The translations under genes and the position numbers were made by a program. The notes beneath the pieces are model-generated. The model searched no databases. It saw nothing but the letters and a program-made list of their open reading frames with translations, and was not told the DNA's origin. Of a DNA stretch of 14,927 nt, positions 1-6,925 are shown piece by piece. Source of the stretch: an uncultured Moheibacter sp. (GTDB lineage: Bacteria; Bacteroidota; Bacteroidia; Flavobacteriales; Weeksellaceae); NCBI GenBank assembly GCA_937875605.1, contig CALLXZ010000100.1, positions 1-14,927 on the forward strand, read 5' to 3'. Each line of letters opens with the position of its first letter. The stretch's first letter is position 1.

Positions 1-302
1 GTAACGATATCAAGCTCGACAGCCCCTCCAAACTTTAAAGTACCCATATTATTCTTAGTCACAGAAAAATCTTGCTCGGTACCCATAGCGTCCGTAACTG
101 TTAAAACATCCCCAACTTTTGCATCGATTGAAAAACGACCGTTTCCATCGGTAACAGCTGAAGCATCTCCTCCTCTCACGGTCACTTCCGCATCTGCAAC
201 AGGTCCATAATCATCCTGTACAGTACCAGTAACCTGAGCAAAAACTACCTGCCCTACAAAAAGCAGGAAAAGTGCACTAATAAATGCAAATTTTGTCCTC
301 AT
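1..302 (-). CDS. SusC/RagA-family TonB-dependent outer-membrane receptor, N-terminal part (gene runs off the window start)
   Basis: About 100 codons are visible, starting at the ATG at 302-300. The protein opens with a Sec signal peptide: a basic start (MRTKF), a hydrophobic core and a cleavage site near VVFA-Q at residues 21-25. A carboxypeptidase-regulatory-like beta-sandwich follows: VTGTVQDDYGPVADAEV, a DGNGRFSI turn near residues 52-59, and VGDVLTV. This order is how SusC/RagA TonB-dependent receptors of Bacteroidota begin; the plug and 22-strand barrel would lie outside the window. Such receptors import glycans or other large ligands across the outer membrane, usually with a SusD lipoprotein partner that cannot be seen here, so the substrate is unknown. 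Transcription is probably separate from infB, because a strong terminator lies between them. The carboxypeptidase-regulatory domain also begins other surface proteins, so the SusC call rests on the combination with the signal peptide and family resemblance. Confidence 0.75.
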   Translation of the reverse strand, partial: MRTKFAFISALFLLFVGQVVFAQVTGTVQDDYGPVADAEVTVRGGDASAVTDGNGRFSIDAKVGDVLTVTDAMGTEQDFSVTKNNMGTLKFGGAVELDIV

Positions 303-358
303 ACTTATTTTTTTTATAACATTATCGTGGCAAAATTGTAACATTTTATTAAGAAATC

Positions 359-366
359 CAAATTTA
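359..366 (-). promoter_or_regulatory. Candidate -7 element for the SusC-like gene
   Basis: On the minus strand this reads TAAATTTG, a full match to the Bacteroidota -7 consensus TAnnTTTG, about 57 nt before the start codon. No TTTG sits at the expected -33 spacing, so the call is tentative. The rest of the 303-480 gap is AT-rich and shows no gene. Confidence 0.35.
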
Positions 367-424
367 TTTGAACTTTAACAACATAATAATTGCTTTGAAA
401 GGATTTGTGGTAAAGATATTTAAC

Positions 425-458
425 AAAAAAAGCTGCTCAAAATTTTGAGCAGCTTTTT
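425..458. terminator. Bidirectional intrinsic terminator after infB
   Basis: Positions 427-458 form a 32-nt perfect palindrome. The core arms GCTGCTC (432-438) and GAGCAGC (447-453) enclose AAAATTTT and are flanked by A and T runs. Read on the minus strand, the GC-rich stem is followed by seven U residues (complement of 425-431), as expected for a terminator ending the rimP-nusA-infB transcript 23 nt past the infB stop. It is symmetrical enough to work in both directions, but no plus-strand gene reads into it. Confidence 0.9.
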
Positions 459-480
459 GTTATTAATTGGTGAACAATTT

Positions 481-3264
481 CTATTTTAACTTTTTCTTAA
501 CCTCTACAGTTTCATATGCCTCAATAATATCCCCCACCTGAATGTCATTGTAATTTTTAATATTCAAACCACATTCATAACCTTTCGAAACTTCTTTCAC
601 ATCGTCTTTAAATCGTTTCAAGCTCGCAAGTTCTCCATCGTGTACAACGACACCGTCTCGAATCAAGCGGATTTTGGAATTTCTGGTTACCTTTCCATCT
701 AACACCATACAACCGGCTATTGTACCTACTTTCGAAACCTTAAATGTTTCACGAATCTCAATATTTCCTGTTACTTGTTCTTTCAACTCAGGAGAAAGCA
801 TTCCTTCCATCGCTTCTTTCACATCATTGATAGCATCATAAATAATGGAATAATTTCGGATTTCAATTTCCTCACGTTCCGCAATTTCTTTTGCAGACGT
901 ACCGGGTCTTACATTAAATCCAATTACAATAGCATCAGATGCGCTAGCTAACAACACATCAGATTCTGTGATTTGCCCGACTCCTTTATGTAATATATTA
1001 ATGTGAATTTCTTCTGTTGACAATTTCTGAAGTGAATCTGTCAATGCTTCTACCGAACCGTCCACATCTCCTTTCAAGATTATGTTCAATTCTTTGAAAT
1101 CTCCTAAAGCAATTCGACGTCCAATCTCATCCAGCGTAATGTGTTTTTGCGTTCGAATAGTTTGTTCTCTTTGAAGCTGTTCGCGTTTATTGGCTACTTG
1201 TTTTGCATCTCTTTCATCTTCAAAAACCCGGAATTTATCACCTGCAGTTGGTGCACCATCCAATCCCAGTATTGTTACCGGAGTGGATGGGCCTGCTTCT
1301 TTTACAGGTTTCCCTCTTTCATCCAACATAGCACGCACTTTCCCGTGATTGCTACCGGCTACCAAATAATCGCCCACACGCAACGTTCCGTTTTGAACTA
1401 AAATGGTAGAAACATATCCTCTTCCTTTATCCAAAGATGCTTCGACTACCGTTCCAACTGCCAAACGTTTTGGGTTGGCTTTTAAATCTAAAATTTCAGC
1501 TTCCAACAAAACTTTTTCCAACAACTCTTCTACATTTAATCCTTGCTTTGCTGAAATATCCTGAGATTGAATTGTTCCTCCCCAATCTTCTACCAATAAA
1601 TTCATATTGGCCAATTGTTCTTTTACTTTATCCGGATTCGCCGTAGGCTTATCAATTTTATTTACTGCAAATATAATCGGCACTTCTGCTGCCTGAGCAT
1701 GGCTGATAGCCTCTCTTGTTTGTGGCATCACTTGATCATCCGCTGCAATCACAATGATTGCAATATCGGTAACCTGAGCTCCCCTTGCACGCATCGCCGT
1801 AAAAGCCTCATGACCCGGCGTATCTAAAAATGTGATACGCTGTCCGTTTTCCAATTTCACGTTGTAAGCTCCAATGTGCTGCGTAATCCCTCCGGACTCT
1901 CCTGCAATTACATTAGCCTTTCTAACGTAGTCCAACAAGGATGTTTTTCCGTGGTCAACGTGACCCATGACCGTTACGATTGGCGCTCTGCTTGCCAAGT
2001 CTTCTGGAACATCTTCAGTTTCATCTTCTACATCTAAGTCTTCTTCAACATTACTAAAGACTACATCATAACCAAAATCATCTGCCACTAACTGAATCGT
2101 ATCAGCCTCTAAACGTTGGTTCATCGTAACCATGATTCCCAAGGACATACAAGCTGAAATAACTTCTGTAACTGCAACATCCATCAGACTAGCCAATTCA
2201 TTTACCGTAACAAATTCGGTTACATGAAGTGTTTTATCTTTCTCCATGGCTTCCATTTCCATGGCTTCCTGTTCACGACGTTGATTTCGTTTATCTCTTC
2301 TATGTTTAGACGCTTTGGATTTTACTCCTTTGTTGGTCAACTTTTCTAAAGTTTCCTTAATTTGTTTGGATACTTCTTCGTCTGTTAACTCTGCTTGTGG
2401 TCTTCTGGCAGGAGGACGATTTTGATTATTTCCTCCGCCCATTCTTGGAGGACGATTATTGTTATTATTATTTCCGTTGGAATTTTGAGTTGGTTTTACA
2501 TCATCCAACTTCACATCTTTACGGATTCTTTTCCGTTTCTTCTTGTTTTCTTTTTCCTGTTTCTGTTTTTCTTTACGGTCTTCCGCTAATTTTTTGTCTT
2601 TTTCAAATTCAGACAAATCCAGTTTTTTACCGGTGAAGTTAGGCCCATCCAACTTCTGATATTTGGTCTCGATCTTTTCAGGCTCTTCACTCGCCACCTC
2701 AGAAGGCGTTGTTTCGGTTACCGTTGCTTTTACCTCTTTCACATCTTCTTTCGCAGCTTCTTGCACCACTTCTTTCACTGGCTCAACTTTTTCCACCACG
2801 GATTCTTTTGGTTCTTCAACCACTTCTTTTACCGGCTCTATCTTTTCTTCTACCCTTGGAATTGGTTTTTCCTCTACTTCAGGTTTCTTCTCTTCTACCG
2901 GTTTTGGTTTAGGAGGATTCAATTTATCCAAATCAATTTTCCCAATTGTTTTAGGACCTTCTAATTCAACTTTGGCTGTAGTTATGATTTGAGGAGTTTC
3001 GACTTTGGGTTCCGGCTCTTCCTTTTTTACAGGGGGCTCGGGTTTTCTTTCCGGAATCTTATTAATCACAACTTCTTCTGAAGCTGCTTTCTGCTGAGCA
3101 TCCGATTGAAATTCTTTAATCAATACCGAATACGTATCCTGATCGATTTTCGTATTGGGTGTACGCTCAACCTGAATTCCTTTTTCACTCAAAAAATCAA
3201 CCGCACGGTCAATTGAGATGTTTAATTCTTTTAATACTTTATTTAATCTTATCGTTTCCGACAT
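481..3264 (-). CDS. infB: Translation initiation factor IF-2
   Basis: IF-2 is the GTPase that brings initiator fMet-tRNA to the 30S subunit and promotes subunit joining. The 927-residue protein has a short N-terminal helical domain (residues 1-50). A long low-complexity linker rich in Pro, Glu, Lys and Val follows (about 60-260), then an Asn run (265-270), an Arg/Pro/Gly patch and a basic stretch (about 318-332). An IF2-N domain lies at about 346-400. The GTPase domain shows G1 GHVDHGKT (434-441), G3 DTPGH (481-485) and G4 NKID (535-538), followed by the beta-barrel and C-terminal domains that bind fMet-tRNA. The length is normal for the family; only the linker varies. The start gives the conserved opening MSETIRLNKVLKELN. 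It is the last gene of rimP-nusA-infB, 72 nt after nusA, and that gap holds a hairpin and a possible internal promoter. A strong terminator follows. Confidence 0.98.
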   Translation of the reverse strand: MSETIRLNKVLKELNISIDRAVDFLSEKGIQVERTPNTKIDQDTYSVLIKEFQSDAQQKAASEEVVINKIPERKPEPPVKKEEPEPKVETPQIITTAKVELEGPKTIGKIDLDKLNPPKPKPVEEKKPEVEEKPIPRVEEKIEPVKEVVEEPKESVVEKVEPVKEVVQEAAKEDVKEVKATVTETTPSEVASEEPEKIETKYQKLDGPNFTGKKLDLSEFEKDKKLAEDRKEKQKQEKENKKKRKRIRKDVKLDDVKPTQNSNGNNNNNNRPPRMGGGNNQNRPPARRPQAELTDEEVSKQIKETLEKLTNKGVKSKASKHRRDKRNQRREQEAMEMEAMEKDKTLHVTEFVTVNELASLMDVAVTEVISACMSLGIMVTMNQRLEADTIQLVADDFGYDVVFSNVEEDLDVEDETEDVPEDLASRAPIVTVMGHVDHGKTSLLDYVRKANVIAGESGGITQHIGAYNVKLENGQRITFLDTPGHEAFTAMRARGAQVTDIAIIVIAADDQVMPQTREAISHAQAAEVPIIFAVNKIDKPTANPDKVKEQLANMNLLVEDWGGTIQSQDISAKQGLNVEELLEKVLLEAEILDLKANPKRLAVGTVVEASLDKGRGYVSTILVQNGTLRVGDYLVAGSNHGKVRAMLDERGKPVKEAGPSTPVTILGLDGAPTAGDKFRVFEDERDAKQVANKREQLQREQTIRTQKHITLDEIGRRIALGDFKELNIILKGDVDGSVEALTDSLQKLSTEEIHINILHKGVGQITESDVLLASASDAIVIGFNVRPGTSAKEIAEREEIEIRNYSIIYDAINDVKEAMEGMLSPELKEQVTGNIEIRETFKVSKVGTIAGCMVLDGKVTRNSKIRLIRDGVVVHDGELASLKRFKDDVKEVSKGYECGLNIKNYNDIQVGDIIEAYETVEVKKKLK

Positions 3265-3289
3265 ATATTGATTTGGATTTTTCAGTTTG

Positions 3290-3297
3290 CAAATGTA
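3290..3297 (-). promoter_or_regulatory. Possible internal promoter (-7 element) for infB
   Basis: The minus strand reads TACATTTG, a full TAnnTTTG match, with exactly 25 nt between the box and the infB start codon; queD and the DUF6341-like gene show the same spacing. No -33 TTTG is visible. It would let infB be transcribed apart from rimP-nusA. It overlaps the hairpin at 3295-3316. Confidence 0.35.
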
Positions 3298-3316
3298 CTA
3301 ATTCTAAATTTAGTAC
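3295..3316. repeat. Inverted repeat in the nusA-infB gap
   Basis: GTACTAA (3295-3301) and TTAGTAC (3310-3316) are perfect 7-bp arms around an 8-nt loop, with a smaller palindrome CTAAATTTAG (3304-3313) nested across it. No U tract follows on the minus strand, so it does not look like a terminator. It could be an RNA hairpin for processing or an operator overlapping the infB -7 box. Confidence 0.5.
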
Positions 3317-3336
3317 GTTTTATTTTATTGTTGGGT

Positions 3337-4572
3337 TCAGTCTTCTAATTCTTCACGCAAAATTCTGATGACGTCCTGGATAGTTTCTTCTTCCAAATCT
3401 GTTCGTGAAACCAAATCGTTTACATCTTGCTCTAAAATGCTTCTTGCAGTATCCAGACCTATTTTCTGAAAGGCCTCAATTACCCAAGCATCTATTTCAT
3501 CTGCAAACTCTGCCAATTCTACATCTTCATCTTGTGGAATATCTCTAAACACATCTATCTCCATTCCCAAAAGTTTTCCGGCCAAACGCACATTATGTCC
3601 GCTTTTCCCAATTGCTTTGGAAACTTCTTCCGGTTTTACATATACGGTAACTTTGCTTTCGGCTTCGTTGATTTCCATTCTGGAAATTCTAGCAGGACTT
3701 AAAGCTCTTGATATATATAGTTGTAAATTATTGGTATAATTAATTACGTCAATATTTTCATTTTTCAATTCACGGACTATGGTATGGATTCTTGATCCTT
3801 TCATTCCCACGCAAGCTCCCACAGGATCAATTCGATCATCATAGGACTCTACTGCCACTTTTGCTTTTTCCCCGGGAATTCGCACTACTCCTTTTATAGT
3901 AATGATTCCGTCAAAGATTTCAGGAATTTCCGTTTCAAATAATTTTTCTAAAAATTTAGGAGAAGTTCTGGATAAGATAATCTGTGGTTTGATTCCTTTT
4001 AATTTAACTTCATCCACTACCGCACGCACCGATTCTCCTTTTCGGAAGAAATCGGAAGGGATTTGATTTTCTCTGGGCAGAATCATTTCATTTTGCTCAT
4101 CATCCATCACGATGATGTGTTTCTGACGAATGTGGTGAACTTCACCTGAAACAATTTCTCCTTCTATATCTTTAAAACGCTCATAAAGATTCGCGTTATC
4201 ATGCTCCATTACTTTTGCTACCAAGTTTTGACGAAGAGCCAAAATCGCTCGTCTCCCCAAATCCTTTAAGGCGATAGGTTCAGAAACTTCTTCTCCTACT
4301 TCGAAATCAGGCTCTATTTTTCTCGCTTCTGACAATTCAATCTCTGCACTGTCGTCTTCCGACATACCGTCTTCCACCACGATGCGGTTGTGCCAAATTT
4401 CCAAGTCTCCCTTGTCTGGATTTACGATGATATCAAAATTATCATCGGATCCGAATTTCTTTCTCAACACACCTTGAAGCGATTCTTCCAAAATCGCCAT
4501 AAGTGTAATTCGGTCTATATTTTTTTCATCTTTGAAATCACCAAATGATTCGATTAATGCAATATTGTCCAT
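3337..4572 (-). CDS. nusA: Transcription termination/antitermination protein NusA
   Basis: NusA binds RNA polymerase, stabilises pauses, aids hairpin-dependent termination and takes part in antitermination complexes. The 411-residue protein has an N-terminal polymerase-binding domain (about 1-125), an S1 RNA-binding domain (about 135-201), and KH1 (about 230-290) with GACVGMKGSRI at 252-262. KH2 (about 300-345) carries AIGKSGHNVRLA at 320-331. A short acidic C-terminal helical region ends the protein. It is shorter than the E. coli protein (495 residues), which has two acidic repeats at the C-terminus; one such repeat at most is present here, as is usual outside Proteobacteria. The start lies 11 nt after the rimP stop, so the two genes are co-transcribed and probably translationally coupled. 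Autoregulation through the rimP leader hairpin is a possibility discussed under the leader. Confidence 0.97.
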   Translation of the reverse strand: MDNIALIESFGDFKDEKNIDRITLMAILEESLQGVLRKKFGSDDNFDIIVNPDKGDLEIWHNRIVVEDGMSEDDSAEIELSEARKIEPDFEVGEEVSEPIALKDLGRRAILALRQNLVAKVMEHDNANLYERFKDIEGEIVSGEVHHIRQKHIIVMDDEQNEMILPRENQIPSDFFRKGESVRAVVDEVKLKGIKPQIILSRTSPKFLEKLFETEIPEIFDGIITIKGVVRIPGEKAKVAVESYDDRIDPVGACVGMKGSRIHTIVRELKNENIDVINYTNNLQLYISRALSPARISRMEINEAESKVTVYVKPEEVSKAIGKSGHNVRLAGKLLGMEIDVFRDIPQDEDVELAEFADEIDAWVIEAFQKIGLDTARSILEQDVNDLVSRTDLEEETIQDVIRILREELED

Positions 4573-4583
4573 TTTGCTAAATT

Positions 4584-5051
4584 TTAAAAAGTGATTTTTA
4601 CTATTGCTTTTTTAATATCTGTGTATTGTACTTTTTCTTCTTTCTCCACGTCGTGTTTTCCTTTTCCAACTGGTTTTGGTTCACGTGCTGTCCATTTCAG
4701 GGTAATGGATTCCTCATCCGCAGAAACTAACTCTCCTTCCAAATCCTTTCCACCTTCGACCTTGGTAACCTTTAAAGTTCGTCCAATGTTTTTTTTATAT
4801 TGACGAGGCATAGTCAATGGATTCCCAACACCTGCTGATGAAACATTCAGAGAAAAATCGGCTTCTTCTCTATCCAAGTTATGTTCCACGTGACGGCTGA
4901 TTCTTACAATTTCGTCAATGGAAAGACCATGATCTCCGTCAACTAATACTTGAATGGCATTTTCAGCAGAAATACTCCACTCCACCAAAAACAAAGAAGA
5001 ATTCTCTGCTATGGCTTCGTCAATTAATTGTTTTACTAATTCCTGATTCAT
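4584..5051 (-). CDS. rimP: Ribosome maturation factor RimP
   Basis: RimP assists assembly of the 30S ribosomal subunit. The 155-residue protein has the two-domain RimP layout. The N-terminal alpha/beta domain carries VLVDGDHGLSIDEIVRISR (residues 35-53) and the family motif NVSSAGVGNPL (about 69-79). The C-terminal SH3-like barrel begins near GRTLKVTKVEGGKDLEGEL. The length matches the family. It is the first gene of the rimP-nusA-infB operon, an order conserved across bacteria. The start codon at 5051 has no Shine-Dalgarno close by. The AAGGAG sequence 44 nt upstream is instead correctly spaced for an upstream ORF that overlaps the rimP start in another frame. Confidence 0.96.
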   Translation of the reverse strand: MNQELVKQLIDEAIAENSSLFLVEWSISAENAIQVLVDGDHGLSIDEIVRISRHVEHNLDREEADFSLNVSSAGVGNPLTMPRQYKKNIGRTLKVTKVEGGKDLEGELVSADEESITLKWTAREPKPVGKGKHDVEKEEKVQYTDIKKAIVKITF

Positions 5052-5088
5052 ATTGAATAAAAAAGAGAGCTAATTGGCCCTCTTTCAT
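5020..5088 (-). CDS. Candidate 22-codon upstream ORF overlapping the rimP start
   Basis: An ATG at 5088-5086 is preceded by AAGGAG (complement of 5096-5101) at a 7-nt spacing, a textbook Shine-Dalgarno. Such sequences are rare in front of Bacteroidota genes. The reading frame encodes MKEGQLALFFIQYESGISKT plus two residues and stops at TGA (5022-5020), 29 nt inside rimP in a different frame. The first codons run through the leader hairpin, so a ribosome starting here would melt it. The peptide resembles nothing I recognise; if real, the act of translating it probably matters more than the product. The short length and lack of comparative data keep confidence low. Confidence 0.35.
   Translation of the reverse strand: MKEGQLALFFIQYESGISKTIN
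5059..5085 (-). terminator. Terminator-like hairpin in the rimP leader (candidate attenuator)
   Basis: On the minus strand, AAAGAGGGC pairs with GCTCTCTTT across a 6-nt loop (9 bp including one G-U pair). It runs into a U-rich tail (complement of 5059-5064) that ends 7 nt before the rimP ATG. The U tract is on the minus-strand side only. The hairpin lies between the likely promoter (5112-5119) and rimP, and the neighbouring gene ogt points away, so it cannot be ending an upstream transcript. That position fits an attenuator of rimP-nusA-infB. Confidence 0.55.
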
Positions 5089-5111
5089 AGATTTTCTCCT
5101 TAAATTCGGTG

Positions 5112-5119
5112 CAAATATA
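5112..5119 (-). promoter_or_regulatory. Candidate -7 element of the rimP-nusA-infB operon
   Basis: The minus strand reads TATATTTG, a full match to TAnnTTTG. It predicts a transcript start near 5105 and a leader of about 54 nt that contains the Shine-Dalgarno, the upstream ORF start and the hairpin. No -33 TTTG lies at 17-23 nt spacing. Confidence 0.5.
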
Positions 5120-5137
5120 TAACAATTATTTGAATTA

Positions 5138-5614
5138 ATGAATTTTACATCAAAATATCTAACCGAAATCGGATGGCTCGAAATCAAAGGAAATGAAACT
5201 GAAATCCATTCTATTCTCTTTTTTGACCAAGAACCTGAAACAACCGAATTCCAACCTGAAATCGCCTTAAAATTAATTCATCAACTGGATGATTATTTTA
5301 AAAATGGTCGATGGAACTTCGACTTGAAACTCTCTCCTACAGGAACTTATTTCCAACAAACGGTTTGGCGGGAATTGGAAAAAATCCCTTTTGGAAAAAC
5401 TATTTCTTATCTGGATTTGGCTAAGAATCTTGGCGACGAAAAAACCATTCGCGCCGCAGCAAGTGCCAATGGAAAAAACCCCATTTCCATTTTGATTCCT
5501 TGTCACCGCGTAGTTGGAAAAGATGGAAGTTTAACAGGTTATGCAGGTGGACTTCACCGTAAGAAGTTCTTATTGGAATTGGAAAAGGGAATTCATTCTC
5601 CTACTCTTTTTTAA
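5138..5614 (+). CDS. ogt: Methylated-DNA--[protein]-cysteine S-methyltransferase
   Basis: This suicidal repair protein takes methyl groups off O6-methylguanine (and O4-methylthymine) in DNA onto its own cysteine. Of the 158 residues, the first 65 or so form a divergent N-terminal domain. The rest is the DNA-binding/methyltransferase domain: TVWRELEKIPFGKTISY (the start of the winged-helix region), ASANGKNP with its conserved Asn, and the active-site motif IPCHRVV with the acceptor Cys122, then GYAGG and the closing helix. The length is typical of Ogt/MGMT proteins without an Ada regulatory part. It is divergent from rimP with 86 nt between the start codons. No clear promoter box or inducible operator is visible. 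A plain Ogt-type enzyme is the simplest reading. Confidence 0.95.
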   Translation: MNFTSKYLTEIGWLEIKGNETEIHSILFFDQEPETTEFQPEIALKLIHQLDDYFKNGRWNFDLKLSPTGTYFQQTVWRELEKIPFGKTISYLDLAKNLGDEKTIRAAASANGKNPISILIPCHRVVGKDGSLTGYAGGLHRKKFLLELEKGIHSPTLF

Positions 5615-5672
5615 ACTTAAATCTGTATTTCAAATTCATCTATATAAGATCATTGAAAATTTGAGCAAAAAT

Positions 5673-5706
5673 AAAAAAACCGCAAAAAGAAATCATCTCT
5701 TGGCGG
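5673..5706 (-). terminator. Intrinsic terminator after the DUF6341-like gene
   Basis: On the minus strand a stem of CCGC/GCGG plus AAGA/TCTT, with a small internal bulge and a 7-nt loop, is followed by seven U residues (complement of 5673-5679). It lies about 53 nt past the stop of the minus-strand gene at 5760-5951. The interrupted stem makes it weaker than the infB terminator. The rest of 5615-5759 is AT-rich with no gene. Confidence 0.6.
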
Positions 5707-5759
5707 GATATATTGTGAAAAATCCCTGAAAAGGAATTAATAAATTTTCAATAAATAAA

Positions 5760-5951
5760 TTACCAACCTTTGTAATCTTTCTCGTTGTCGTTTCCGAATT
5801 GCTTTAGCTTTACTAACCACCAGCCCATCATCACCATACCGACGATAAATAAAATCCAGTCAAAAGCATGACCAATCGGAACCAAAGTATTTTCAAATAA
5901 CCACTTAAATAAATTTGAAAGTGCGAATAATATATCTGTAATTAAACCCAT
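5760..5951 (-). CDS. Small single-span membrane protein, DUF6341-like
   Basis: This 63-residue protein has an amphipathic N-terminal helix (residues 1-24), one clear membrane segment (about 30-49, WILFIVGMVMMGWWLVKL) and a charged tail, KQFGNDNEKDYKGW. The pattern of an aromatic-flanked span, then L-K-(Q/K)-F, then an acidic Asn/Asp/Glu stretch matches my memory of the small DUF6341 family of Flavobacteriia. No function is known to me. It is divergent from the DUF6427-like gene, with both start regions sharing 38 nt. A full -7 element (5977-5984) sits 25 nt before the start, and a terminator follows, so it looks like a stand-alone, expressed gene and not a chance frame. The family assignment is moderate; the coding call is stronger. 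Confidence 0.7.
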   Translation of the reverse strand: MGLITDILFALSNLFKWLFENTLVPIGHAFDWILFIVGMVMMGWWLVKLKQFGNDNEKDYKGW

Positions 5952-5958
5952 ATCTTTG
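5951..5958 (+). promoter_or_regulatory. -7 element for the DUF6427-like gene
   Basis: TATCTTTG on the plus strand is a full TAnnTTTG match. It predicts transcription from near 5965 and a leader of about 25 nt. The box touches the start codon of the divergent small gene. No -33 TTTG lies at the usual spacing. Confidence 0.45.
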
Positions 5959-5976
5959 TTTCTGTAATTAAAAGGG

Positions 5977-5984
5977 CAAAGTTA
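5977..5984 (-). promoter_or_regulatory. -7 element for the DUF6341-like gene
   Basis: The minus strand reads TAACTTTG, a full TAnnTTTG match, 25 nt before the start codon of the small gene. It lies inside the leader of the divergent DUF6427-like gene, so the two promoters overlap head to head. Confidence 0.45.
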
Positions 5985-5989
5985 TAAAA

Positions 5990-6925
5990 ATGTTGGTAAA
6001 ATTACTCTCTGGAAAGTCTTTTTTCGTTCAAATTATTCTGGGAATTCTTTTTTTAATTCTTCTTTTCTTTCAAATTCAGCACGTAAACCTTGACTGGCAG
6101 AGCATTTCGGGGGCTTCATTATTTACACTGGCCTGTGTCGTAACTGTATTATTTTTTCATTCTACCAATCTTCTGAAAGCACGCGGAATTGCTATTTTAT
6201 ACTTTTTAACTTGGGTTTTGTGCTTTTCAGAAATAGCACTTGATTTTAAAACAGCATCGGCACTTCTTACTTGCACATTGATTTATTGGCGATTTCTCGC
6301 CGCCGAACAAAGTTCTGAAAATTCTAAATTTCTGTTTGATGTCGGGATTTTATTGAGCATCTCCGGGTTCTTCTATCCGCCGAGTTTTTTCTTATCTGGA
6401 TTTTTGGTGATTCTTTTTTCTTATACACGTTCGGTCAATCTGAAAGGATTTATTTTATTGTTAATGGGATTTACATTACCGCTAGTGGTAGGAGTTCAAT
6501 TGCTTTACCTCATCGGTCAGATGGAATGGTTAAACTCATATCAATATGCTTTTTGTCTGGATTTCATAAGCTTCCCGCCTTGGGGGTTGATTCCGGTTGG
6601 AATTTTGGTTGTATTGAGCTGGATAGATCATTTGCATCAATCCATGACGCAAGATATCAATAAACGACACAAATATTTTCTGACATTTCTATATTTTCTC
6701 AACTGGATCTTAATTATCGTTTTGTATGCCGGAGAAAACACAAATATGCTCGCCTTTTTAGGTTTACCTATTGCCATTTTTCTAACACGATTTACTCAAT
6801 ACCAAAAATCAGAAACGTTAAAAGAAGTGATTATCTGGATATATTTAGCCACGATGATTGGCTACTTATTTCGAGCAGAATTGGTTGAATTGTATCAGGA
6901 TTTACTTGGAAATATTGCGTTCTAA
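5990..6925 (+). CDS. Polytopic inner-membrane protein, DUF6427-like
   Basis: This 311-residue protein is almost entirely hydrophobic, with about nine membrane segments starting at residue 12 and no signal peptide or soluble domain. The layout, length and the central stretch LIYWRFLAAEQSSENSKFLFDVGILLSISGF..PP resemble the DUF6427 family of Flavobacteriia, though this is from memory and should be tested by profile search. No catalytic motif is visible and no function can be given. It is divergent from the small DUF6341-like gene. Its last 24 nt overlap the 3' end of the convergent lpxH, so the two messages are complementary at their ends. Confidence 0.7.
   Translation: MLVKLLSGKSFFVQIILGILFLILLFFQIQHVNLDWQSISGASLFTLACVVTVLFFHSTNLLKARGIAILYFLTWVLCFSEIALDFKTASALLTCTLIYWRFLAAEQSSENSKFLFDVGILLSISGFFYPPSFFLSGFLVILFSYTRSVNLKGFILLLMGFTLPLVVGVQLLYLIGQMEWLNSYQYAFCLDFISFPPWGLIPVGILVVLSWIDHLHQSMTQDINKRHKYFLTFLYFLNWILIIVLYAGENTNMLAFLGLPIAIFLTRFTQYQKSETLKEVIIWIYLATMIGYLFRAELVELYQDLLGNIAF

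Noticed and set aside
427..458. A 32-nt perfect palindrome considered as a transposon end or recombination site
   Set aside because: Its GC-rich stem, flanking A/T runs and position right after infB are those of an intrinsic terminator, and no transposase or target duplication is nearby.
2663..2992. Open frame of 109 codons on the plus strand, rich in Ser, Thr, Phe and Gly
   Set aside because: It lies antisense to the Glu/Lys/Pro/Val-rich IF-2 linker; its composition is simply the complement of those repeated codons, with no upstream promoter or family resemblance.
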